From Marinosulfonomonas sp. (GTDB lineage: Bacteria > Pseudomonadota > Alphaproteobacteria > Rhodobacterales > Rhodobacteraceae): a stretch of DNA of 6,809 bases. Each line of letters begins with the position of its first letter. Positions within the stretch are counted from its first letter, which is position 1. The stretch covers positions 283 to 7,091 of the forward strand of contig NVTS01000045.1 in the NCBI GenBank assembly GCA_002732995.1. The letters are read 5' to 3'. A model generated the notes under the pieces. It worked only from the letters and a program-made list of their open reading frames with translations. It did no database searches and had not been told where the DNA came from. Shown in pieces: positions 1 to 5,267 of the stretch. The position numbers were made by a program, and so were the translations under genes.

Positions 1-309
1 GACGGGCTGAATGACACGGCTGCCCTTACGGCGGCGCATGTGTCGATCTCGCCCGCAACAGCGCTTGATGCGGCGCGGGTGGCGTCGGATATTGTGTTGC
101 TGGGCAACGACATGTCACCGATGGCAGACGCCACGGCGATCGCGCGTAAAGCTAGGCGGCGTATCCTGGAAAACTTCGGGATAGCAGCGGGATACAACTT
201 GATTGCGGTGCCTATTGCATTGCTAGGTTTTGCCACACCGCTGATGGCGGCCTTGGCAATGTCGGTCTCATCCATCACAGTGTCCCTGAATGCACTGCGG
301 CTGCGTTAG
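1..309 (+). CDS. ccoI: C-terminal fragment of cbb3 oxidase copper-transporting P-type ATPase CcoI (FixI)
   Basis: This is the last 102 codons of a heavy-metal P1B-type ATPase whose 5' end lies outside the window; the reading frame is open from base 1. It begins inside the hinge motif GDGxNDxxAL (visible as DGLNDTAAL), which binds Mg2+ in the phosphorylation domain. The stretch HVSISPATALD followed by ASDIVLLGN is typical of the CcoI/FixI branch. After a basic ARKARRRILENF segment come two predicted membrane helices (about residues 58-98 of the fragment), the usual C-terminal pair of this family. CcoI exports copper across the inner membrane for assembly of the CuB centre of cbb3-type cytochrome c oxidase. 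The assignment as CcoI rather than general CopA rests mainly on ccoS following 9 bases downstream, the standard end of a ccoGHIS cluster. The catalytic DKTGT and CPC motifs would lie upstream and cannot be checked here. Confidence 0.93.
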   Translation, partial: DGLNDTAALTAAHVSISPATALDAARVASDIVLLGNDMSPMADATAIARKARRRILENFGIAAGYNLIAVPIALLGFATPLMAALAMSVSSITVSLNALRLR

Positions 310-313
310 GGGG
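308..313 (+). promoter_or_regulatory. Ribosome binding site of ccoS
   Basis: The hexamer AGGGGG overlaps the ccoI stop codon and sits 5 bases before the ATG at 319. The overlap suggests that ccoS is translated from the ccoI transcript, probably coupled to it. Confidence 0.6.
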
Positions 314-318
314 CTGAT

Positions 319-483
319 ATGGAAATCATTGTCTATCTGATACCGATTTCGCTGTTTTTAGGCGGGCTTGGGTTAATTGCGTTTTTCTGGACCTTAAAGT
401 CCAAACAATACGATGACCCCGAAGGTGATGCTCACCGTATCCTGAGCGACGAATGGGACGACAAACCGCGCCCCGACGAATAA
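319..483 (+). CDS. ccoS: cbb3-type cytochrome oxidase assembly protein CcoS
   Basis: This 54-residue protein starts with ATG 9 bases after the ccoI stop. It has one membrane helix near the N-terminus (about residues 4-24, IVYLIPISLFLGGLGLIAFF) followed by the family signature WTLKSKQYDDPEGDAHRIL, in which the YDD(P/L)xGDAxRIL segment is diagnostic of the CcoS/FixS family. The C-terminal tail is short and acidic (DEWDDKPRPDE). CcoS is a small inner-membrane protein required for maturation of cbb3 oxidase, affecting cofactor insertion into subunit CcoN. Length and position directly after ccoI are both normal for the family. It closes the + strand cluster, since the next gene is convergent with only 19 bases between the stops. 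Confidence 0.95.
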   Translation: MEIIVYLIPISLFLGGLGLIAFFWTLKSKQYDDPEGDAHRILSDEWDDKPRPDE

Positions 484-502
484 CGCCCATTCCCCCCCAA
501 TA

Positions 503-1192
503 TCAGATGAAGGTTGTTGTAACGCTGCTTAACCCGTCAATGGCAACCGTGCAGCTTTGGCCGCGTATAATCGGCCCAACACCGGCAGGGGTGCCGGTAT
601 AAATCAGATCACCTGCCGCCAACGCGACCGAGCATGATAGATAAGCAATCACATCGGCCACCGGCCAGATCATATCGGCAAGATCACCGTCTTGGCGCAA
701 CGCCCCGTCCACATGTGCTGTGATGCGCCCCTGCACAGGGTGGCCAATTTCCGATACCGGATGCAGCGCACCACAAGGCGCGGAGTGATCAAACCCTTTG
801 GCCAAGTCCCAAGGGCGGCGCATTTCCTTGGCGGCAGCCTGCATGTCGCGCCGTGTCAGGTCATTGCCTGTGGCATAGCCCCAAACGTGGCGTAGCGCTT
901 GCTTGGCGTTAATATCAACGCCTGCCAGACCAATAGCCACCACCAGTTCGGCCTCGTGATGCAGGTTTTCGGTTTGCGGCGGGTAGGGCAGGGTGGCTCC
1001 GTCATCCACCACGGCATCAGCAGGTTTGGTAAAAAAGAACGGTGGCTCGCGATCCGGATCATTGCCCATCTCGCGGGCGTGGTCGGCATAATTGCGGCCA
1101 ACGCAAAATATACGGCGCACGGCAAATCGTGTGGTGCTCTCGAAAATAGCAATGCTGGGGATCGTGGCTGCGGGCAGGGCGAACTGCACCAC
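503..1192 (-). CDS. Fumarylacetoacetate hydrolase (FAH) family protein, acylpyruvase-like
   Basis: This 229-residue protein matches the single-domain FAH family, which cleaves or decarboxylates short acylpyruvate-type oxo-acids with a divalent metal (FAHD1/YcgM-like). After a short N-terminal strand region comes the substrate-loop segment IFCVGRNYADHAREMG (residues 28-43), with H38 as likely general base. The metal ligands appear as E80 and E82 in HHEAELVVAIG and D111 in ATGNDLTRRDMQ. K132 (AKGFD) and the C-terminal GTPAGVGP loop (residues 200-207) are also in place, so the active site looks complete. The exact substrate cannot be read from sequence; acylpyruvase, oxaloacetate decarboxylase and fumarylpyruvate hydrolase are all possible. 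The start is GTG, immediately after the TAA of the upstream carboxypeptidase and in the same frame, with no visible Shine-Dalgarno sequence, so translation probably depends on reinitiation. A second GTG is the very next codon. The protein lacks a signal peptide and should be cytoplasmic. Confidence 0.9.
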   Translation of the reverse strand: MVQFALPAATIPSIAIFESTTRFAVRRIFCVGRNYADHAREMGNDPDREPPFFFTKPADAVVDDGATLPYPPQTENLHHEAELVVAIGLAGVDINAKQALRHVWGYATGNDLTRRDMQAAAKEMRRPWDLAKGFDHSAPCGALHPVSEIGHPVQGRITAHVDGALRQDGDLADMIWPVADVIAYLSCSVALAAGDLIYTGTPAGVGPIIRGQSCTVAIDGLSSVTTTFI

Positions 1193-2665
1193 TTAGGTCG
1201 GGCCCAATGTGGTGCAGGTGATATCGCGGGCTTGCAGGCGGCGACAGGCAAGTTCGGCCGTTTGCTGTGTCATCCCGACAAAATTGGCGTCAAAACCGGT
1301 GTTGCGGCGCACCACCTTGCGAAGCGATCCATCAAGTGTGGTCATTTCCTTTAGCGCGGTCTTTAGCAATATCCGTTCGGCCTGATGTTGCGATGAATAG
1401 CGGCCAACATTAACCCCCCACAACCGCCCGCCGGATGTTGACACGCGGGTCACAATAATCGGGGTAGGTTGGGTGGCCGGAGCCGTTGAAACCGAGGCCA
1501 GAACAACATGCGCGGGGCGCGGTGTGGGGGGGGATGTAAATACGGGGGCCGGGCCTGATGGCACAGGCGTGGATGCCGCGAGCTGTTCGGTAGCAATGGT
1601 TCGCTGGGCCTCCTGAACTGCGTTTTCGATTTCGCTTTTCATCGCGATCAGCAGTTCTGCTGGCGGGGCTGTCACAGGGCGATGCGGTGGCCGCACGCTC
1701 GTTTTTACAGCCCTGATCAGGCGAATGGTTTTGCCAGCCGCCCCAGGGGTGTATCCGGGTGCTGATGCGACGGCGACAGGTGACGGGCTGCTATAGTTCG
1801 GCAAACTGGGCTTGCGGACCTGTGCACGGCTGGGGGCGCGGCGGAAACCCAGATCCATCAGCTCGGCCACTTTGGCGTTGCGGGTAGATGTCGAGCGGCC
1901 ACCAAACACTGTCACGATAATGCGTTCATTGCCGCGCTGCGCCGAAGCCACAAGATTAAAGCCCGCCGCACGGGTATAGCCGGTTTTGATGCCGTCCGCC
2001 CCGCGATAAGCGTTCAGAAACCGCCGGTTTGTGTGTGACACGGTTTTAACACCGGCGTCTGCCGTGATCCGTGAAAACAGGTTGTAGTATTCTGGATAGT
2101 CGTAAAAAACATGCCGCCCCAGCGTGGTCATATCGCGGGCTGTCGACAGGTGGCCCGATTGGGTCAATCCGTGCATATTCTTAAAGGTGGTGCGCGACAT
2201 GCCCATAGCTTTGGCGGTGCGGTTCATCCGGCGCGCATACGCGGCCTCTGATCCTGAAATGGCCTCGCCAATGGCGGTGGCGGCATCATTGGCGGATTTA
2301 ACGGCGGCTGCACGGATCAAATAGCGCAGTTTGATTCTCTGCCCCGGTTTCAGCCCCAGTTTTGACGGCGGCTGTGCAGCCGCATGTTTCGAGATTAGCA
2401 CTTTGGTATCAAGCGATATTTCACCGCGTTTAATCGCCTCAAAGGCGACATATAACGTCATCATCTTGGTCAGGGATGCCGGATGCAGGCGGGTATCGGC
2501 ATTGCGCGAATGCAGCACCTTGCCGGTGCGGGCGTCGACTACAAATGCGGCATAAGGTGCAGCCACACCTTTTATTGGCGTGAATGCCACCAGACAGACC
2601 ATAACTGTCAAGAATAGCCCATTACGGACATACTGCCCCAGACGTTGTTTCACGTCGCTCACCAT
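1193..2665 (-). CDS. D-alanyl-D-alanine carboxypeptidase (S11 family) with C-terminal SPOR domain
   Basis: This 490-residue protein is a penicillin-binding, DacA-type DD-carboxypeptidase that removes the terminal D-alanine from peptidoglycan stem peptides in the periplasm. A signal peptide is visible: basic start, hydrophobic core at about residues 16-29, and likely cleavage after GVAA (residue 36). The catalytic motifs are intact: S64-L-T-K67 (SxxK, nucleophile serine), S124-A-N126 (SxN) and K227-T-G229 (KTG). The catalytic domain ends near residue 276. It is followed by a low-complexity Pro/Ala/Ser/Thr linker (about 278-410) containing one charged helical stretch (337-362), then a SPOR-like domain (about 414-488, starting RLWGVNVGRYSS). 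SPOR domains bind denuded glycan strands at the division septum, and here the domain replaces the C-terminal amphipathic membrane anchor of E. coli PBP5. The ATG start has CGAGG upstream with good spacing. The FAH-family gene follows without any gap. I do not assign a dac letter. Confidence 0.93.
   Translation of the reverse strand: MVSDVKQRLGQYVRNGLFLTVMVCLVAFTPIKGVAAPYAAFVVDARTGKVLHSRNADTRLHPASLTKMMTLYVAFEAIKRGEISLDTKVLISKHAAAQPPSKLGLKPGQRIKLRYLIRAAAVKSANDAATAIGEAISGSEAAYARRMNRTAKAMGMSRTTFKNMHGLTQSGHLSTARDMTTLGRHVFYDYPEYYNLFSRITADAGVKTVSHTNRRFLNAYRGADGIKTGYTRAAGFNLVASAQRGNERIIVTVFGGRSTSTRNAKVAELMDLGFRRAPSRAQVRKPSLPNYSSPSPVAVASAPGYTPGAAGKTIRLIRAVKTSVRPPHRPVTAPPAELLIAMKSEIENAVQEAQRTIATEQLAASTPVPSGPAPVFTSPPTPRPAHVVLASVSTAPATQPTPIIVTRVSTSGGRLWGVNVGRYSSQHQAERILLKTALKEMTTLDGSLRKVVRRNTGFDANFVGMTQQTAELACRRLQARDITCTTLGPT
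1526..1533 (-). repeat. Eight-base C homopolymer in the carboxypeptidase linker
   Basis: On the coding strand the codons for S378-P379-P380 read TCC CCC CCC, giving eight consecutive C. The tract lies in the low-complexity linker before the SPOR domain. Slippage by one base would shift the frame after a complete catalytic domain and remove the SPOR domain. Confidence 0.6.
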
Positions 2666-2671
2666 ACTCTG

Positions 2672-2675
2672 CCTC
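2672..2675 (-). promoter_or_regulatory. Ribosome binding site of the carboxypeptidase gene
   Basis: On the minus strand the core GAGG lies 6 bases before the ATG at 2665, a normal spacing. It supports this start, which also gives a well-formed signal peptide. Confidence 0.6.
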
Positions 2676-2700
2676 GTGCTGCCGATTTTTCGGTCAGCTT

Positions 2701-2760
2701 CTTATCATTACTTATTATTATTACAGTGATCATAACATAAGGGTGATTCTGAGAAAATAC
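2701..2760 (-). promoter_or_regulatory. AT-rich candidate promoter region for the carboxypeptidase-FAH pair
   Basis: On the minus strand this stretch contains several AT-rich hexamers resembling a -10 element, the best being TATGAT (plus-strand positions 2729-2734), and TAATAA a little further downstream. I could not find a -35 hexamer close to TTGACA at 16-18 bases from any of them, so the exact promoter is unresolved. The location, 35-95 bases before the start codon, is suitable. Confidence 0.3.
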
Positions 2761-2800
2761 CCTAATTTCAATAAGTTTGCGGATGTTTATCGGGTGAAAT

Positions 2801-2836
2801 TGACAGATATAGCGGTGTGAGGGTCTGTCACCGCTA
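2801..2836. repeat. Two interleaved perfect inverted repeats
   Basis: The first pair is TGACAGA (2801-2807) with its complement TCTGTCA (2824-2830). The second pair is TAGCGGTG (2810-2817) with CACCGCTA (2829-2836). The arms alternate (left 1, left 2, right 1, right 2) and the right arms overlap by two bases, so in RNA the two hairpins exclude each other. At DNA level the element could instead be a compound operator between the divergent promoters. Neither reading is proved; both pairs are directly visible in the sequence. Confidence 0.5.
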
Positions 2837-3052
2837 GATGTTAGAATGTGGCGGAAATGTGGCAATCTGGATGCGCGGGGTGTTGCCATGCTCCGGCGAA
2901 CCATTCGGATGATGGAAAACCGGCTTAATCGTCCGGATTTTACCTATCTGGAATTGCCCCCCTTTATCCTGTCCGCCAGAGTGCTTATATACGGCCTCGG
3001 AACTGACGATGGAAAACGCCCCTTGATTTCAAAACAGATATACCCGTTGCAG

Positions 3053-3376
3053 ATGATGTCCGATAAGGACGATCAGGATGACAGCGACACAGGGCTTGCG
3101 CTTAAAACCCGCCCTAAAACGGCGCGCCCGCCACTGTATAAGGTGCTGTTGTTGAATGACGACTACACGCCAATGGAATTCGTCACCCATGTGCTGGAGC
3201 AGATTTTCGGCCTAAGTGCGGCACAATCGGTTGAAATTATGCTGACGGTGCACAAAAAGGGGCTGGCGGTTGTCGGCGTTTTCTCGCATGAAGTGGCGGA
3301 AACAAAAGTGGCGCAAGTGATGGATTTGGCCATTCGCAACCAGCACCCGCTGCAATGCACCATGGAAAAGGAATAG
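3053..3376 (+). CDS. clpS: ATP-dependent Clp protease adaptor ClpS
   Basis: This protein (107 residues from the ATG at 3053, or 106 from the adjacent ATG at 3056) is the adaptor that binds proteins with destabilising N-terminal residues and hands them to the ClpAP unfoldase-protease in the cytoplasm. An acidic, flexible N-terminus ([12 protein letters not shown]) leads to the folded core starting at [19 protein letters not shown]. The N-degron pocket residues are present: N35, D36, D37, the gatekeeper M41 and H67 in LTVHKKG. The segments [12 protein letters not shown] and the ending [10 protein letters not shown] are nearly invariant in ClpS. The frame remains open upstream to 2846, but the extra 69 residues do not resemble ClpS, so I chose the double ATG by family length. 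No convincing Shine-Dalgarno sequence precedes it, leaving the exact start somewhat uncertain. It is the first gene of a four-gene run that ends with hemF. Confidence 0.95.
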   Translation: MMSDKDDQDDSDTGLALKTRPKTARPPLYKVLLLNDDYTPMEFVTHVLEQIFGLSAAQSVEIMLTVHKKGLAVVGVFSHEVAETKVAQVMDLAIRNQHPLQCTMEKE

Positions 3377-3397
3377 GGCCACAGGCCTGAACCCGCG

Positions 3398-4390
3398 ATG
3401 AAAGCATCCCGTTTATCCCTGATTATAGAAAGTGGCGCCTTGGTCTTGCCCGAGGCGGGGCAGATTGCCGTTTACGGTGCCGCTGCAGACGATGACCTGA
3501 GAGCGCTGCCAAAAGAGCGCTGCGAAATCATTCAGAGGTTCAAACCGGACCATGATGCGCTAATGACCCGCGGGTTTCAGGTGGCGGTGAGCGCAGGCGG
3601 GCCATATGCGGTGTCGGTGGTAAAACTGGCCCGTTCCAAGGTCCAGACGCGGATGATGCTGGCTGAAGCGGTGGCAAAAACCCCTGGCGGGTTGATCATC
3701 GTTGACGGGTTGAAAACCGAGGGGGCCGACGGATTCTATAAGGAATGTCGCAAACGGCTGGCGGTGTCCGAGGCCTTTTCCAAGGCGCATGGCAAATTGT
3801 TCTGGTTCACGGCTGAAGATGTTTTTGATGATTGGGCCGACAAGGGGCCGATCACCTTGGAAGACGGGTTTCAAACTGTCGCGGGGGTGTTTTGCGCCGA
3901 GAAAATTGACCGTGGATCACGGGCGCTGGTGGCCGCGTTGCCGCAAAAACTGCCAAAACGTCTGGCTGATCTGGGGGCGGGCTGGGGATATCTGTCGCGC
4001 CACATCCTGATGCGTGAAAAGATCCGCGAATTGCATTTGATCGAGGCGGATTTTGCTGCCCTTGAGTGTGCCCGCAAGAATGTGACGGATGCGCGCGCCC
4101 ATTTCCACTGGGCTGACGCGATGCGCTTTACCCCGACGCAGCCCTTTGACGGTATCATCACCAACCCGCCGTTTCACACCAGCCGCAAGGCGGACCCGGA
4201 CATCGGGCGCAGCTTTATCACGGCGGCTGCCGGAATGCTGACGCCTTCGGGTCAGTTGTGGCTTGTTGCCAACCGCCATCTGCCGTATGAGCGCACCCTT
4301 GCCGAGACATTCCGAAATGTCGAGGAAGTCGCGGGTGATAATGCCTTCAAAATCCTTCGGGCCACACGACCCTTGCGCGGCGCGCGCTAA
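3398..4390 (+). CDS. Class I SAM-dependent methyltransferase, RsmC-like (probable 16S rRNA guanine-N2 methyltransferase)
   Basis: This 330-residue protein has the two-part architecture of the RsmC/RlmG family: a degenerate N-terminal methyltransferase-like half (about 1-160) that helps bind rRNA, and an active C-terminal Rossmann half. The junction GVFCAEKIDRGSRAL (residues 163-177) is a recognisable RsmC feature. SAM-binding motif I is ADLGAGWGYLS (190-200), the acidic residue after strand 2 is E216 in LHLIEAD, and the catalytic motif IV is N256-P-P-F259 in IITNPPFHTS, the form used for exocyclic amines of guanine. E. coli RsmC makes m2G1207 in 16S rRNA, and this protein probably does the same or a related modification; RlmG-like 23S activity is an alternative. 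It starts with ATG 21 bases after clpS, with no clear Shine-Dalgarno sequence, and is probably cotranscribed with clpS. Confidence 0.88.
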   Translation: MKASRLSLIIESGALVLPEAGQIAVYGAAADDDLRALPKERCEIIQRFKPDHDALMTRGFQVAVSAGGPYAVSVVKLARSKVQTRMMLAEAVAKTPGGLIIVDGLKTEGADGFYKECRKRLAVSEAFSKAHGKLFWFTAEDVFDDWADKGPITLEDGFQTVAGVFCAEKIDRGSRALVAALPQKLPKRLADLGAGWGYLSRHILMREKIRELHLIEADFAALECARKNVTDARAHFHWADAMRFTPTQPFDGIITNPPFHTSRKADPDIGRSFITAAAGMLTPSGQLWLVANRHLPYERTLAETFRNVEEVAGDNAFKILRATRPLRGAR

Positions 4391-4415
4391 AGCCCCTTAA
4401 TCAACCCCTAGAATC

Positions 4416-4420
4416 AGGAG
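4416..4420 (+). promoter_or_regulatory. Ribosome binding site of the SDR-like gene
   Basis: AGGAG lies 7 bases before the ATG at 4428. A nearer ATG at 4423 is in another frame and too close to the site, so 4428 is the supported start. Confidence 0.7.
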
Positions 4421-4427
4421 CTATGGT

Positions 4428-5240
4428 ATGTCTTTTTCGATTGCAGGAAAAACCGTGATTGTAACAGGTGCTGCCAATGGTATCGGCTTGGCTATCGGGC
4501 GCCAGTTTGCCGAGGCGGGGGCAAATGTGATGTTTGCCGATATGGACGAAGAACGCCTAGCCAAGGAATTGGGCGACGAGGCTGAAAAGGACGACAACGT
4601 CCGGGTTTTCGCCGGTGATTTACGCAAGAAACTGACGATTGCCAATTTGTTGTCGGCCACGATTGATGCGTTTGATCGGGTGGATATCCTGGTCAACGCC
4701 TCGCGCCAGATTGCGGTATCGGCGAACCCGCTGAATGCCAAAGAAGACGGTATGGAGGGCCTGCTGGAGCAAAACCTAATGACCAGCCTGCGCCTAAGTC
4801 AGGCCGTGGCCAAGCGGATGATCTGCCAGGCCGAGCGCGAAGCGAATGAGGATGCGCCGGTGGGGGCCATCGTGAACCTGTCGTCGATTGCGGCTGAACG
4901 GGCACACCCAAAGCTGTTGGCCTATTCGGTGTCGACTGCCGCGCTAAACCAGATGACGCGCTCATTGGCGGTGGCATTGGCACCGGAGCGCATTCGGGTG
5001 AACGCGGTGGCGTTCGGATCGGTGATGAGCACAAGTTTGAAAGACATGCTAAAGGGCGACGAGGAATGCCGCGCCGATATTATTGCCCACACGCCGCTGG
5101 GCCGTATTGCCAGCGCCAGTGAAGTGGCCGAAGCGGTGCAGTTTTTGGCGTCGGACAGTGCTGGGTTTATGACCGGACAGATCATGACGGTTGATGGGGG
5201 CCGCAGTCTGCTTGACCCCGTGGCATCGCCCGCGCATTAG
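4428..5240 (+). CDS. SDR-fold oxidoreductase-like protein lacking the catalytic lysine
   Basis: This 270-residue protein clearly has the classical short-chain dehydrogenase/reductase fold. The dinucleotide motif T13-G-A-A-N-G-I-G20 is intact, D38 at the end of strand 2 favours NAD(H) over NADP(H), and D64-L65 and N116 are in place. The usual NNAG after strand 4 reads V89-N90-A91-S92. Catalytic S153 and Y166 are present, but the YxxxK motif reads Y-S-V-S-T, with T170 where the lysine should be. The PG of the following strand reads F196-G197. The end FMTGQIMTVDGG is canonical. Without the lysine, which positions the nicotinamide ribose and lowers the tyrosine pKa, normal dehydrogenase activity should be poor. 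It may be a cofactor-binding non-enzymatic protein or use altered chemistry; the substrate is unknown. It sits 37 bases after the methyltransferase and 27 before hemF. I recall similar SDR-like genes next to hemF in Rhodobacterales, which would argue for a conserved role rather than decay. Confidence 0.85.
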   Translation: MSFSIAGKTVIVTGAANGIGLAIGRQFAEAGANVMFADMDEERLAKELGDEAEKDDNVRVFAGDLRKKLTIANLLSATIDAFDRVDILVNASRQIAVSANPLNAKEDGMEGLLEQNLMTSLRLSQAVAKRMICQAEREANEDAPVGAIVNLSSIAAERAHPKLLAYSVSTAALNQMTRSLAVALAPERIRVNAVAFGSVMSTSLKDMLKGDEECRADIIAHTPLGRIASASEVAEAVQFLASDSAGFMTGQIMTVDGGRSLLDPVASPAH

Positions 5241-5255
5241 GGCGATTACCGAGGC

Positions 5256-5260
5256 AGGAG
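5256..5260 (+). promoter_or_regulatory. Ribosome binding site of hemF
   Basis: AGGAG lies 7 bases before the ATG at 5268 but only 4 before the in-frame GTG at 5265. The spacing therefore decides for the ATG as start. Confidence 0.65.
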
Positions 5261-5267
5261 TGAAGTG

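Larger units (their letters stand above)
2666..3052. other. Divergent intergenic region between the carboxypeptidase gene and clpS
   Basis: This 387-base stretch holds no gene I can support. It must carry the promoters of both divergent units. The part nearest the carboxypeptidase gene (about 2690-2800) is clearly AT-rich, with TTA/ATT runs. The middle carries two interleaved inverted repeats (2801-2836). The part nearest clpS (about 2840-3052) is open in the clpS frame from an ATG at 2846, but its translation is basic, contains rare-type codons (ATA, AGA) and shows no resemblance to any ClpS N-terminus, so I treat it as leader or promoter DNA. A very short open frame (ATG 3009 to TGA 3026, five codons) ends 26 bases before clpS. 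I see no tRNA-like cloverleaf. Confidence 0.6.

Noticed and set aside
899..1354. Plus-strand open frames antisense to the FAH and carboxypeptidase genes
   Set aside because: They are shadows of well-supported minus-strand genes in GC-rich DNA and show no recognisable motif.
503..2665. A single carboxypeptidase-FAH fusion broken by a premature stop
   Set aside because: Both proteins are complete at their own natural ends: the SPOR domain finishes at the stop and the FAH protein has a normal family N-terminus. The shared frame is a spacing coincidence or coupling, not a broken fusion.
2801..2836. An H-type pseudoknot formed by the two interleaved repeats
   Set aside because: The right arms overlap by two bases, leaving no loop to cross the first stem, so both helices cannot form fully together. 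Alternative hairpins or an operator are more reasonable.
2659..2904. Minus-strand 81-residue open frame overlapping the carboxypeptidase start
   Set aside because: It runs through the AT-rich promoter region, contains low-complexity isoleucine-rich sequence, overlaps the carboxypeptidase start region and has no recognisable motif or ribosome binding site.
2846..3052. Clps-frame open stretch as a 69-residue N-terminal extension of ClpS or a separate gene
   Set aside because: The translation is basic and unlike any ClpS N-terminus, uses rare-type codons such as ATA and AGA, and occupies the place where promoter and leader must be. Kept only as a start-site uncertainty.
3377..3387. GGCC-ACA-GGCC inverted repeat after the clpS stop as a terminator
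   Set aside because: The stem is only four pairs with a three-base loop and no following T-run, and the next gene starts 10 bases later in an apparent operon.
5265..5267. GTG at 5265 as the hemF start
   Set aside because: It is only 4 bases from the AGGAG site, while the ATG at 5268 has a normal 7-base spacing.
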